This document shows, piece after piece, positions 16,800-24,312 of a stretch of DNA of 42,933 nucleotides (positions are counted from its first letter, which is position 1; each line of letters begins with the position of its first letter). Below the pieces are notes generated by a model. That model made no database searches and was not told the origin of the DNA. It was given only the letters and a program-made list of their open reading frames with translations. The translations under genes and the position numbers were made by a program. The DNA is taken from assembly GCA_021648625.1 (NCBI GenBank), contig JAKISK010000005.1, positions 1 to 42,933 on the forward strand, read 5' to 3'. The DNA is from Thiomicrorhabdus sp. (GTDB taxonomy: Bacteria; Pseudomonadota; Gammaproteobacteria; Thiomicrospirales; Thiomicrospiraceae).

Positions 16800-16826
16800 T
16801 AAAGCTTTTCTTAGCCCGACCGTTAA
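16800..16826 (+). promoter_or_regulatory. Sigma-28 (FliA) promoter of flagellin gene 1
   Basis: TAAAGCTT, then exactly 11 bases, then ACCGTTAA. This matches the enterobacterial FliA consensus TAAAGTTT-N11-GCCGATAA at 7 of 8 and 5-6 of 8 positions. The same sequence precedes the third flagellin gene. Confidence 0.75.
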
Positions 16827-16913
16827 CGTAATTGAAGGCAGGAAACACTGTCTCAAAATATAAGAAACAGACAAACACAAAACACAATCAGGTACACACA
16901 AGGAGTAATTATT

Positions 16914-17735
16914 ATGGCTATGGTAATCAACACAAACATAGGTTCATTAAACGCAACCCGTCAACTTGATGGCTCAAGTCGTGACATGTCAGTATCAATG
17001 GAACGCTTAACCTCAGGTTTAAGAATTAACAGCGCCGCAGACGATGCCGCAGGGTTAGCGGTAGCAACCAATATGACCACCCAAATTATGGGAACCGACA
17101 TGGCGGTTCGTAATGCGAATGACGGCATCTCTTTAGCGCAAACCATAGATGGTGCTGCCGAAGAGATGGTGAACATGATGCAACGTCAACGTGAATTGAC
17201 CATTCAATCCTTAAACGGAACTTATACCGCCGAAAATCGTGACGCAATGAATGCCGAGTTTGATGCCCTATCCGCAGAATTAACTCGAATTGCAAGCACC
17301 ACCAAATTTAACGGTGTACCGATCATGGATACCACCGCACAAGTTGGAATTCATGCCGGTTGGGAAGATACGGCCGCCGATTCAATTGTGGTCACCGCCA
17401 TTGGTGGAACAGCCATCGCAGGTGCAGTGAGTGCCGTAGGCATTACCACCACAACATTAGCCGCTGCCGCGCTAGGTGTTTTGGATGTACAAATTTCGAC
17501 ACTCAGTACCGCCCGTTCAGGCGTGGGTGCCGTGCAAAACCGCTTGGAATACACGGTGGCAAACTTGCAGAATATTAGTGAAAATGTCAGTGCCTCTCGT
17601 TCATCCATTGAAGATGCCGATTTTGCCAAAGAGAGCGCCAATCTTGCGAGAACGCAAGTACTGCAACAAGCAGGGATGAGCATGTTAAGTCAGGCCAACC
17701 AAGCCTCACAGAATGTCTTGCAACTCTTGCAATAA
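16914..17735 (+). CDS. fliC: Flagellin, type A, copy 1
   Basis: This is a filament subunit of 273 aa with the conserved N-terminal D0/D1 region (MVINTNIGSLNATRQL, LRINSAADDAAGLAVATNM). A short central region follows, then the C-terminal D1/D0 region (FAKESANLARTQVLQQAGMSMLSQANQ). The short variable region (about residues 145-200) makes it a near-minimal flagellin. Serines and threonines around VQISTLSTARSG are possible acceptors for the Maf-linked sugar, by inference. The start has AAGGAG seven to eight bases upstream, and a sigma-28 promoter lies about 90 bases before it. It is a near-duplicate of the gene at 20129, with a few changes such as GTAIAGAVS versus GTGIASAVG. Confidence 0.95.
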   Translation: MAMVINTNIGSLNATRQLDGSSRDMSVSMERLTSGLRINSAADDAAGLAVATNMTTQIMGTDMAVRNANDGISLAQTIDGAAEEMVNMMQRQRELTIQSLNGTYTAENRDAMNAEFDALSAELTRIASTTKFNGVPIMDTTAQVGIHAGWEDTAADSIVVTAIGGTAIAGAVSAVGITTTTLAAAALGVLDVQISTLSTARSGVGAVQNRLEYTVANLQNISENVSASRSSIEDADFAKESANLARTQVLQQAGMSMLSQANQASQNVLQLLQ

Positions 17736-17821
17736 GAATTTTTTCATCAGACTAAGTTTGTTAAATAGCCCGATGAAAAATAAAATTTAAAACGCTTTTG
17801 ATGGGTGTTTTAAACAGAATT

Positions 17822-17839
17822 TGTCAAAGTAATTTGACA
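17822..17839. repeat. Perfect palindrome TGTCAAA-GTAA-TTTGACA between flagellins
   Basis: This hairpin or operator-like palindrome lies about 70 bases upstream of flagellin B and is conserved at 21036-21053. No T run follows, so it is not a classical terminator. A regulator site or RNA processing hairpin is possible. Confidence 0.6.
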
Positions 17840-17906
17840 GATAGATTCTAAGTTTAGCTGCCAGTTTGGGGCTATTACGATTCTTTATAAAATAAGGAGA
17901 ATTATC

Positions 17907-18728
17907 ATGGCTATGGTAATCAACACAAATGTAGGTTCATTGAACGCGACTCGTCAACTAGACAGTTCAAGTCGTGATCTTTCAGTCTCAATGGAACGTT
18001 TGACCTCTGGTTTACGTATAAACAGTGCCGCAGATGATGCGGCAGGGTTAGCGGTTGCAACGAATATGACCACCCAAATAATGGGAACGGACATGGCGGT
18101 TCGTAATGCCAATGACGGTATTTCAATGGCGCAAACCATTGATGGCGCATCGGAAGAGATGACCAATATGATGCAACGTCAACGTGAATTGGCAATTCAG
18201 TCCTTAAATGGAACCTATACCGCAGAAAACCGTGGGGCGATGGATGCAGAGTTTAATGCATTGTCTTCTGAAATTGATCGTATTGCGACCACCACTAAAT
18301 TTAATGGGGTTGAAATTATGGATACAGCGACCTCAACTAATTTACAAGTGGGTTGGGAAGCGACAGCGGATGATATTATTCAACTAACAACCATTGGTGG
18401 AGGAGCGATTGCAACCGCTGTTGCATTATTAGGTGTGGATTCGACATCAAATGCTGCATTGGCTATTGCTGGATTGGATACTCAACTAAGTACATTGAGT
18501 ACAGCACGCTCAGGCGTGGGTGCGGTGCAAAACCGTTTGGAATATACGGTGTCTAACTTACAAAATTTAAGTGAAAATACGTCGGCCGCACGTTCAGGTA
18601 TTCAAGATGCGGATTTTGCGAAAGAGAGTGCCAACCTTGCGAGAGATCAAGTGTTACAACAAGCGGGTATGAGTATGTTAAGTCAAGCCAATCAGTCTTC
18701 TCAAAATGTGTTAGCGCTGTTACGTTAA
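17907..18728 (+). CDS. fliC: Flagellin, type B, copy 1
   Basis: This is a second filament subunit, 273 aa, with the same D0/D1 ends as type A but a different centre (MDTATSTNLQVGWEATADD). Residues SENTSAARSGIQDADFAKES replace the type A SENVSASRSSIEDADFAKES. AAGGAGAATT lies before the ATG. No strong promoter is obvious. A TAAGTTTA-N13-GGCTATTA pair at 17849-17877 is a weak sigma-28 candidate, so it may be cotranscribed with flagellin A. It differs from the copy at 21120 at one residue that I can see (DSTSN versus DSTTN). Confidence 0.95.
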   Translation: MAMVINTNVGSLNATRQLDSSSRDLSVSMERLTSGLRINSAADDAAGLAVATNMTTQIMGTDMAVRNANDGISMAQTIDGASEEMTNMMQRQRELAIQSLNGTYTAENRGAMDAEFNALSSEIDRIATTTKFNGVEIMDTATSTNLQVGWEATADDIIQLTTIGGGAIATAVALLGVDSTSNAALAIAGLDTQLSTLSTARSGVGAVQNRLEYTVSNLQNLSENTSAARSGIQDADFAKESANLARDQVLQQAGMSMLSQANQSSQNVLALLR

Positions 18729-18766
18729 TTGATTAGAGAGGAATGGTTCAATAGGGAGGGTTTGAT

Positions 18767-19174
18767 ATGGAAATCAATGCTGTATCAACACCTGCTATTG
18801 GCAAAAGCGCTCTACAGTCTGATGTTAAATCGGCTGTAGAAGTGCAAACACCACGGCAGAAAGAGGTGTTCGTTGACACTTCATCTCAAAATGCTCAAAA
18901 GGCAAATGTAAAAGAGGTTCAACAACAGGTTGAACTAGTGAATTCAAAGCTCGAACAACTGGGTATGGGAGTCTCTTTTTCAGTAGATGAAAGTTCGCAA
19001 TCACCAGTGATTAAAATCATTGATCGATCAACGGATGAAGTGATTAAACAGTTTCCGAATGAAGATTCTCTTAAACGGATGCAACACATCCAAAGTTATC
19101 TGGATTCGGTACAACCTAATGGTAGTGCCAATAAAGAAAATTTGACAGGTGCCTTGTTCAATGAAATCATATAA
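18767..19174 (+). CDS. flaG: FlaG-family protein, copy 1
   Basis: This 135-aa flagellar accessory protein has a disordered N-terminal half and a conserved C-terminal FlaG domain: VNSKLEQLGMGVSFSVDESSQSPVIKIID, then TDEVIKQFPNEDSLKRM. FlaG homologues lie between flagellin and fliD genes and influence filament length. No fliD or fliS follows here; a second, larger FlaG-like gene does. AGGGAGG lies upstream of the ATG. It is nearly identical to the copy at 21980. Confidence 0.9.
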   Translation: MEINAVSTPAIGKSALQSDVKSAVEVQTPRQKEVFVDTSSQNAQKANVKEVQQQVELVNSKLEQLGMGVSFSVDESSQSPVIKIIDRSTDEVIKQFPNEDSLKRMQHIQSYLDSVQPNGSANKENLTGALFNEII

Positions 19175-19204
19175 GTAATTATATGAGGGTGAACGGGAGG
19201 AAGT

Positions 19205-19687
19205 ATGGCAACAATAAGTGGTATGCAACCGAGTGGCTCAACCGCTGCACCTATCAATAGCAGTATTGGTAATGCAATAAAATCGAGTGTTTCTGGCAGC
19301 CTACAAGGGGCAAGTCAGCAAGAAGTTACTCAAAAAATTGAGCAAAAAAAAGCAGACATTAGTCAACTGAAGTTGCAAGAAACAACCGACTCAATGAACC
19401 TTCGGTCACAAAAGCCGATGGACAGTACAGAATTAGATTCATTAATGCAGAATCTAAATACCGAATTAAAACAACTTCAGAATTATATGAAGTTTGAACG
19501 AGATAAAGATTCACAAAATATGGTGGTCTTTATTAAAGACAGTGAGACAGGTGAACTGATTCGTCAGATTCCAACGCAGGAATTTTTAAATATTTCTAAA
19601 ACAATTACACAGTTTTTAGAAATGCAGAAACAGTCCTCTGAAAAAATATCGCCACCGGTTGGAATGTTAACCAACGAGACGGCTTAA
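19205..19687 (+). CDS. FlaG-like protein 2, copy 1
   Basis: This 160-aa protein shares the FlaG C-terminal pattern (LNTELKQLQNYMKFERDKDSQNMVVFIKDSETGELIRQIPTQEFL) but has a different, longer N-terminus rich in S, Q and K. The DxxTGELIRQIP core is the FlaG hallmark. GGGAGG lies upstream of the ATG. It is the last gene of the unit before the AGCGGC/GCCGCT terminator. It probably acts with FlaG in filament growth, but a distinct role cannot be told from sequence. Confidence 0.85.
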   Translation: MATISGMQPSGSTAAPINSSIGNAIKSSVSGSLQGASQQEVTQKIEQKKADISQLKLQETTDSMNLRSQKPMDSTELDSLMQNLNTELKQLQNYMKFERDKDSQNMVVFIKDSETGELIRQIPTQEFLNISKTITQFLEMQKQSSEKISPPVGMLTNETA

Positions 19688-19771
19688 AAAACCTTTTAAA
19701 GCGTATAAATTAAACGATTTTTAAGTTGTAAAGAGAGTATCTCAAGGTGGCACAGTTTTCTTTGTGTGTTT

Positions 19772-19794
19772 AGCGGCTTCGGCCGCTTTTTTTT
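19772..19794 (+). terminator. Terminator of flagellin unit 1
   Basis: An AGCGGC/GCCGCT stem with a stable TTCG tetraloop is followed by eight Ts. It is duplicated at 22985. Confidence 0.92.
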
Positions 19795-19914
19795 GGTTTA
19801 AAATTTTGGCTTTTACCGATAGGTTGAACCGTTATATGAAGGGTTAATTCGCTTAATAATGGATTAAAATCTCGTACTTCTATAGTATAAAAAAGCCGTA
19901 ATGTTCTTATAAAA

Positions 19915-19940
19915 ACCACTCCTTTCAGAGTGGTTTTTTT
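19915..19940 (+). terminator. Terminator-like hairpin in the spacer
   Basis: An ACCACTC/GAGTGGT stem with a 6-base loop is followed by a T run. It is related in sequence to the hairpin at 16713, so both units are preceded by a GAGTGG-type terminator. Confidence 0.78.
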
Positions 19941-20013
19941 ATTTCATACCTCCCTGTACATAATGCCTGTAGCGTATCTTCTAGATTTTAATTCATTTTA
20001 TTTTAAAAAGTTC

Positions 20014-20040
20014 TAAAGCTTTTCTTAGCCCGACCGTTAA
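20014..20040 (+). promoter_or_regulatory. Sigma-28 (FliA) promoter of flagellin gene 3
   Basis: TAAAGCTT-N11-ACCGTTAA is the same as upstream of the first flagellin gene. Confidence 0.75.
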
Positions 20041-20128
20041 CGTAATTGAAGGCAGGAAACACTGTCTCAAAATATAAGAAACAGACAAACACAAAACACA
20101 ATCAGGTACCACACAAGGAGTAATTATT

Positions 20129-20950
20129 ATGGCTATGGTAATCAACACAAACATAGGTTCATTAAACGCAACCCGTCAACTTGATAGCTCAAGTCGTGAC
20201 ATGTCAGTATCAATGGAGCGTTTAACCTCAGGCTTAAGAATCAACAGTGCCGCAGACGATGCCGCAGGCTTAGCGGTTGCAACCAATATGACCACCCAAA
20301 TAATGGGAACCGACATGGCGGTTCGTAATGCCAATGACGGTATTTCTTTAGCGCAAACCATTGATGGTGCCGCCGAAGAGATGGTGAACATGATGCAACG
20401 TCAACGTGAATTGACCATTCAATCCTTAAATGGAACTTATACCGCCGAAAATCGTGACGCAATGAATGCAGAGTTTAGTGCATTGTCAGATGAATTATCA
20501 CGTATTGCATCCACCACCAAATTTAACGGTGTACCGATCATGGATACCACCGCACAAGTTGGAATTCATGCCGGCTGGGAAGATACAGCCGCCGATTCAA
20601 TTGTGGTCACCGCCATTGGTGGAACAGGCATTGCAAGCGCAGTGGGTGCTGTCGGCATTACCACAACAACTCTCGCCGCCTCCGCATTGGGTGTTCTGGA
20701 TGTACAAATTTCGACACTCAGTACCGCCCGTTCAGGCGTGGGTGCCGTGCAAAACCGCTTGGAATACACGGTGGCAAACTTGCAGAATATTAGTGAAAAT
20801 GTCAGTGCCTCTCGTTCATCCATTGAAGATGCCGATTTTGCCAAAGAGAGTGCTAATTTGGCCAGAACGCAAGTACTGCAACAAGCAGGGATGAGCATGT
20901 TAAGTCAGGCCAACCAAGTCTCACAGAATGTCTTGCAACTCTTGCAATAA
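20129..20950 (+). CDS. fliC: Flagellin, type A, copy 2
   Basis: This 273-aa flagellin is near-identical to the 16914 product. Differences cluster in the middle: SALSDELSRIAS for DALSAELTRIAS, GTGIASAVGAVG for GTAIAGAVSAVG, and ASALG for AAALG, plus NQVSQN near the end. The N- and C-terminal polymerisation regions are conserved, so it should assemble into the same filament. The leader differs from copy 1 by one inserted C before the ribosome binding site. Differences confined to surface-exposed parts suggest a functional second subunit rather than a decaying copy. Confidence 0.95.
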   Translation: MAMVINTNIGSLNATRQLDSSSRDMSVSMERLTSGLRINSAADDAAGLAVATNMTTQIMGTDMAVRNANDGISLAQTIDGAAEEMVNMMQRQRELTIQSLNGTYTAENRDAMNAEFSALSDELSRIASTTKFNGVPIMDTTAQVGIHAGWEDTAADSIVVTAIGGTGIASAVGAVGITTTTLAASALGVLDVQISTLSTARSGVGAVQNRLEYTVANLQNISENVSASRSSIEDADFAKESANLARTQVLQQAGMSMLSQANQVSQNVLQLLQ

Positions 20951-21035
20951 GAATTTCTTCATCAGACTAAGTTTATTAAATAGCCCGATGAAAAATAAAA
21001 TTTAAAACCCTAAAAAAGGTGTTTTAAACAAAATT

Positions 21036-21053
21036 TGTCAAAGTAATTTGACA
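21036..21053. repeat. Second copy of TGTCAAA-GTAA-TTTGACA palindrome
   Basis: It is conserved exactly although the bases just upstream differ between the two units (CCCTAAAAAAGG here), which hints that the palindrome itself matters. Confidence 0.6.
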
Positions 21054-21119
21054 GATAGACTCTAAGTTAGCTGCCAGTTTGGGGCTATTACGATTCTTTA
21101 TAAAATAAGGAGAATTATC

Positions 21120-21941
21120 ATGGCTATGGTAATCAACACAAATGTAGGTTCATTGAACGCGACTCGTCAACTAGACAGTTCAAGTCGTGATCTTTCAGTC
21201 TCAATGGAACGTTTGACCTCGGGTCTACGTATTAACAGTGCAGCAGATGATGCGGCAGGATTAGCGGTCGCAACCAATATGACCACCCAAATAATGGGAA
21301 CCGACATGGCGGTTCGTAATGCCAATGACGGTATTTCAATGGCGCAAACCATTGATGGCGCATCGGAAGAGATGACCAATATGATGCAACGTCAACGTGA
21401 ATTGGCAATTCAGTCCTTAAATGGAACCTATACCGCAGAAAACCGTGGGGCGATGGATGCAGAGTTTAATGCATTGTCTTCTGAAATTGATCGTATTGCG
21501 ACCACCACTAAATTTAATGGGGTTGAAATTATGGATACAGCGACCTCAACTAATTTACAAGTGGGTTGGGAAGCGACAGCGGATGATATTATTCAACTAA
21601 CAACCATTGGTGGAGGAGCGATTGCAACCGCTGTTGCATTATTAGGTGTGGATTCGACAACAAATGCTGCATTGGCTATTGCTGGATTGGATACTCAACT
21701 AAGTACATTGAGTACAGCACGTTCAGGCGTGGGTGCGGTGCAAAACCGTTTGGAATATACGGTGTCTAACTTACAAAATTTAAGTGAAAATACGTCGGCC
21801 GCACGTTCTGGTATTCAGGATGCGGATTTTGCGAAAGAGAGTGCCAACCTTGCGAGAGATCAAGTGTTACAACAAGCGGGAATGAGTATGTTAAGTCAAG
21901 CCAATCAGTCATCTCAAAACGTGTTAGCGTTATTACGTTAA
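21120..21941 (+). CDS. fliC: Flagellin, type B, copy 2
   Basis: This 273-aa flagellin is almost identical to the 17907 product; the only residue change I see is DSTTN for DSTSN. The near identity, compared with the more divergent A copies, points to recent gene conversion or purifying selection on type B. The same AAGGAGAATT leader and start context are present. It would be incorporated in the same filament as type A. Confidence 0.95.
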   Translation: MAMVINTNVGSLNATRQLDSSSRDLSVSMERLTSGLRINSAADDAAGLAVATNMTTQIMGTDMAVRNANDGISMAQTIDGASEEMTNMMQRQRELAIQSLNGTYTAENRGAMDAEFNALSSEIDRIATTTKFNGVEIMDTATSTNLQVGWEATADDIIQLTTIGGGAIATAVALLGVDSTTNAALAIAGLDTQLSTLSTARSGVGAVQNRLEYTVSNLQNLSENTSAARSGIQDADFAKESANLARDQVLQQAGMSMLSQANQSSQNVLALLR

Positions 21942-21979
21942 TCGTTTAGAGAGGAATGGTTCAATAGGGAGGGTTTGAT

Positions 21980-22387
21980 ATGGAAATAAATACTGTATCA
22001 ACACCTGCTATTGGCAAAAGCACTCTACAGTCCGATGTTAAATCGGCTGTAGAGGTGCAAACACCACGGCAGAAAGAGGTGTTCGTTGACACTTCATCTC
22101 AAAATGCTCAAAAGGCAAATGTAAAAGAGGTTCAACAACAGGTTGAACAAGTGAATTCAAAGCTTGAACAACTTGGCATGGGGGTCTCTTTTTCAGTAGA
22201 TGAAAGTTCGCAATCACCAGTGATTAAAATCATTGATCGATCAACGGATGAAGTGATTAAACAGTTTCCGAATGAAGATTCCCTTAAACGGATGCAACAC
22301 ATGCAAAATTATTTGGATTCGGTACAGCAAAATAGTATGAACAACAAAGAAAATTTGACAGGTGCCTTGTTCAATGAAATCATATAA
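21980..22387 (+). CDS. flaG: FlaG-family protein, copy 2
   Basis: This 135-aa FlaG is a duplicate of the 18767 gene. Changes lie mainly in the disordered N-terminus and near the end (MQNYLDSVQQNSMNN for IQSYLDSVQPNGSAN). The FlaG domain VSFSVDESSQSPVIKIID is unchanged. It has the same AGGGAGG ribosome binding site and the same neighbours. Confidence 0.9.
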   Translation: MEINTVSTPAIGKSTLQSDVKSAVEVQTPRQKEVFVDTSSQNAQKANVKEVQQQVEQVNSKLEQLGMGVSFSVDESSQSPVIKIIDRSTDEVIKQFPNEDSLKRMQHMQNYLDSVQQNSMNNKENLTGALFNEII

Positions 22388-22417
22388 GTAATTATATGAG
22401 GGTGAACGGGAGGAAGT

Positions 22418-22900
22418 ATGGCAACAATAAGTGGTATGCAACCGAGTGGCTCAACCGCTGCACCTATCAATAGCAGTATTGGTAATGCAATAAAATCGAG
22501 TGTTTCTGGCAGCCTACAAGGGGCAAGTCAGCAAGAAGTTGCTCAAAAAATTGAGCAAAAGAAAGCAGACATTAGTCAACTGAAGTTGCAAGAAACAACC
22601 GACTCAATGAACGTTCGGTTACAAAAGCCGATGGACAGTACAGAATTAGATTCGTTAATGCAGAATCTAAATACCGAATTAAAACAACTTCAGAATTATA
22701 TGAAGTTTGAACGAGATAAAGATTCACAAAACATGGTGGTCTTTATTAAAGACAGTGAAACAGGCGAGCTGATTCGTCAGATTCCAACTCAGGAGTTTTT
22801 AAACATTTCTAAAAGCATTACACAGTTTTTAGAAATGCAGAAACAGTCACCTGAAAAAATATTGCCACCTGTTGGTATGTTAACCAACGAGACGGCTTGA
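22418..22900 (+). CDS. FlaG-like protein 2, copy 2
   Basis: This 160-aa protein is a duplicate of the 19205 gene with only a few substitutions (for example NVRLQKP for NLRSQKP and KSPEKILPP near the end). The FlaG-type core SETGELIRQIPTQEFLNIS is intact. It closes the second flagellin unit before the terminator. Confidence 0.85.
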   Translation: MATISGMQPSGSTAAPINSSIGNAIKSSVSGSLQGASQQEVAQKIEQKKADISQLKLQETTDSMNVRLQKPMDSTELDSLMQNLNTELKQLQNYMKFERDKDSQNMVVFIKDSETGELIRQIPTQEFLNISKSITQFLEMQKQSPEKILPPVGMLTNETA

Positions 22901-22984
22901 AGACCCTTTTAAAGCGTATAAATTAAACGTTTTTTAAGTCGTAAAGAGAGTATCTCAAGGTGGCACAGTTTCCTTTGTGTGTTT

Positions 22985-23008
22985 AGCGGCTTCGGCCGCT
23001 TTTTTTTG
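22985..23008 (+). terminator. Terminator of flagellin unit 2
   Basis: The same AGCGGC-TTCG-GCCGCT stem and T run as at 19772. Confidence 0.92.
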
Positions 23009-23083
23009 GTCTAAATTTATTAGGTATCACTTTTGTTATTGTGTTTCAATATGTTCTTTATTGATTTTTTTAGGGGTTATAGC

Positions 23084-23644
23084 ATGATAAAAATATGGAC
23101 AAATCAATTCAAAAAACGATTGTCGAGTATATTGGTCATCGGCTTTATTGCGGGAGCCGTTGGTTGCTCTGGCGGTGTTAAAAAAGAGAGCATAGGGGAG
23201 AATTTTAATATAAATATTGTGTCATTAACGCTTTTGCAGCAAATAACACCGAGCATTACGTATCACTCAGAGCCTGAGTTACAGCGTTTATTGACCAAGC
23301 ATATTCGAAAAAATTTAACGTTGCAAGGCATGTTTTCTACCAAGCCTAGTGCCAATATGTTGAATATTAAGGTGGTGTATCGGCGTCATTTTTTAGATGA
23401 AATAAATCCAACTTCATCAGGGGCTCTGGCGTATCCAATCTACGATTTTGATATAAACGTGATGCAAGGACATAATAAGAGGGATGTATTAGCAAATGTT
23501 TCTCAACAAGGCTTGCTGTTTAAAGGGCGGTATATTATGAATATTGACGTAGAGGCAGGACGGTTAGATAAAAAATCGGATGAAATTGTTTTTATTGATG
23601 GAATAGCCAAAGAGATTGTTCGTTCGATTCAAACGCTTAAATAG
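23084..23644 (+). CDS. Predicted lipoprotein of unknown function
   Basis: This 186-aa product is measured from ATG 23084, which has AGGGG about 8 bases upstream and is better than the tracked start at 23033. The N-terminus has a basic stretch (KIWTNQFKKR), a hydrophobic core and a lipobox-like AVGC before SGG, so it is probably lipidated and envelope-bound. The rest shows mixed alpha/beta character with no motif I recognise. It lies between the flagellin units and cobU on the same strand, without clear functional linkage. Membrane or flagellar association is possible but unsupported. Confidence 0.65.
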   Translation: MIKIWTNQFKKRLSSILVIGFIAGAVGCSGGVKKESIGENFNINIVSLTLLQQITPSITYHSEPELQRLLTKHIRKNLTLQGMFSTKPSANMLNIKVVYRRHFLDEINPTSSGALAYPIYDFDINVMQGHNKRDVLANVSQQGLLFKGRYIMNIDVEAGRLDKKSDEIVFIDGIAKEIVRSIQTLK

Positions 23645-23660
23645 ATGCTTTTTGTTGTAT

Positions 23661-23692
23661 AAGGGGGGGCTTTTTAGCCCCCCCTTGAGGGG
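23661..23692 (+). promoter_or_regulatory. Two competing hairpins before cobU
   Basis: An 11-bp stem AAGGGGGGGCT/AGCCCCCCCTT (23661-23686, TTTT loop) overlaps a second inverted repeat CCCC-TTGA-GGGG (23681-23692). The GGGG of the second is the GAGGGG ribosome binding site of cobU. The C run can pair with the upstream G7 or with the ribosome binding site, but not both. It could also be just an imperfect terminator for the lipoprotein gene. Confidence 0.55.
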
Positions 23693-23700
23693 TAAAAAAT

Positions 23701-24249
23701 TTGATTCAATTTGTGTTGGGTGGTGTTCGTTCTGGTAAAAGTGCTTATGCGGAAAAAATGGCAAAAGAGATGGAGTCTCAAGGCGTTAAGGTCTTTTATA
23801 TTGCCACGGCACGCAGTGATGTTGCTTCTTGTGTTGAGGGGGGGGGAGAAAATACGGTTGACCCTGAAATGTTAAGCCGTATTCAGCGACACCAAGCGGA
23901 TCGTCCAAATCACTGGAAAACCATTGAAAGCCCGATTAAGCTTGCAGAGTGTTTGCGGACGTTGGATGGAAAAAAACACTGCCTTTTGGTTGATTGTTTA
24001 ACCTTGTGGACATTAAATTTAATGGATGCCGATTGCGTAGAGCAAGAAAAAAAGGCACTGCTCTCTTTGTTGCCCCATTTGAAAGCAAAGGTGATTTTGG
24101 TTAGTAATGAGGTTGGGTTAGGTGTGGTTCCTATGGGAAAGCTAACCCGTTGTTTTGTGGATGAGTTGGGTTGGTTGCATCAAGATATTGCGGGCTGTGC
24201 AGACAGTGTGGTGTTTGTGACAGCGGGTTTACCAATGACATTAAAATGA
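23701..24249 (+). CDS. cobU: Adenosylcobinamide kinase / adenosylcobinamide-phosphate guanylyltransferase
   Basis: CobU phosphorylates adenosylcobinamide and transfers GMP to give AdoCbi-GDP. Walker A GGVRSGKS (residues 7-14) and the RIQRHQADRPNHWKTIE segment with the GMP-accepting histidine are diagnostic. LVDCLTLW and VSNEVGLGVVP also match. The length of 182 aa is normal. The start is TTG 23701, eight bases after GAGGGG. Residues around SCVEGGGENTVDP, encoded by a G9 tract at 23838, look like an insertion of about ten residues relative to the compact ATA-x-x-x-x-D-x-EM region I recall in other CobU proteins. It is first of cobU-cobT-cobC-cobS. Confidence 0.92.
   Translation: MIQFVLGGVRSGKSAYAEKMAKEMESQGVKVFYIATARSDVASCVEGGGENTVDPEMLSRIQRHQADRPNHWKTIESPIKLAECLRTLDGKKHCLLVDCLTLWTLNLMDADCVEQEKKALLSLLPHLKAKVILVSNEVGLGVVPMGKLTRCFVDELGWLHQDIAGCADSVVFVTAGLPMTLK
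23838..23846. repeat. G9 tract in cobU
   Basis: GAGGGGGGGGGAGAAAATAC encodes EGGGENT in an apparent extra loop. It matches the full A-G(n)-AGAAAA word. Confidence 0.9.
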
Positions 24250-24312
24250 GTTTATAGATTAGGATTTACATTTAAATGAATTTTTATTTATTTGATTTTA
24301 AAAGGTTTTTTT

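Larger units (their letters stand above)
16581..16913. other. maf-flagellin intergenic region
   Basis: This gap holds the rest of repeat unit 1, a C8 run (16638-16645), three consecutive hairpins, a sigma-28-like promoter and an A-rich leader that ends in AAGGAG. There is no coding sequence. Confidence 0.75.
16798..19799 (+). repeat. Tandem duplication, copy 1 (flaA-flaB-flaG-flaG2 unit)
   Basis: This block is repeated at about 20012-23012 with the same gene order, promoter, intergenic palindrome and terminator. Similarity starts at TCTAAAGCTTTTC and ends just after the terminator T run. Some segments are identical, while the flagellin A central region and scattered synonymous sites differ. 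Confidence 0.93.
19688..20128. other. Spacer between the two flagellin units
   Basis: This gap contains the unit 1 terminator, about 210 bases that are not duplicated, and the second sigma-28-like promoter with its leader. The unique part includes another terminator hairpin (19915). There is no coding sequence. Confidence 0.75.
20012..23012 (+). repeat. Tandem duplication, copy 2
   Basis: This is the second copy of the flagellin A-B-flaG-flaG2 unit, with a period of about 3.21 kb. It preserves all four frames, the promoter, the TGTCAAA palindrome and the terminator. Confidence 0.93.

Noticed and set aside
17351-17683. ORFs antisense to or out of frame with flagellins (also 20466-20894, 20566-20898)
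   Set aside because: They recur only because the flagellin genes are duplicated and biased in codon use; they have no independent start signals.
23645-23700. Cobalamin riboswitch before cobU
   Set aside because: The gap is too short and no B12-box-like conserved sequence was seen; only the G/C hairpins are present.
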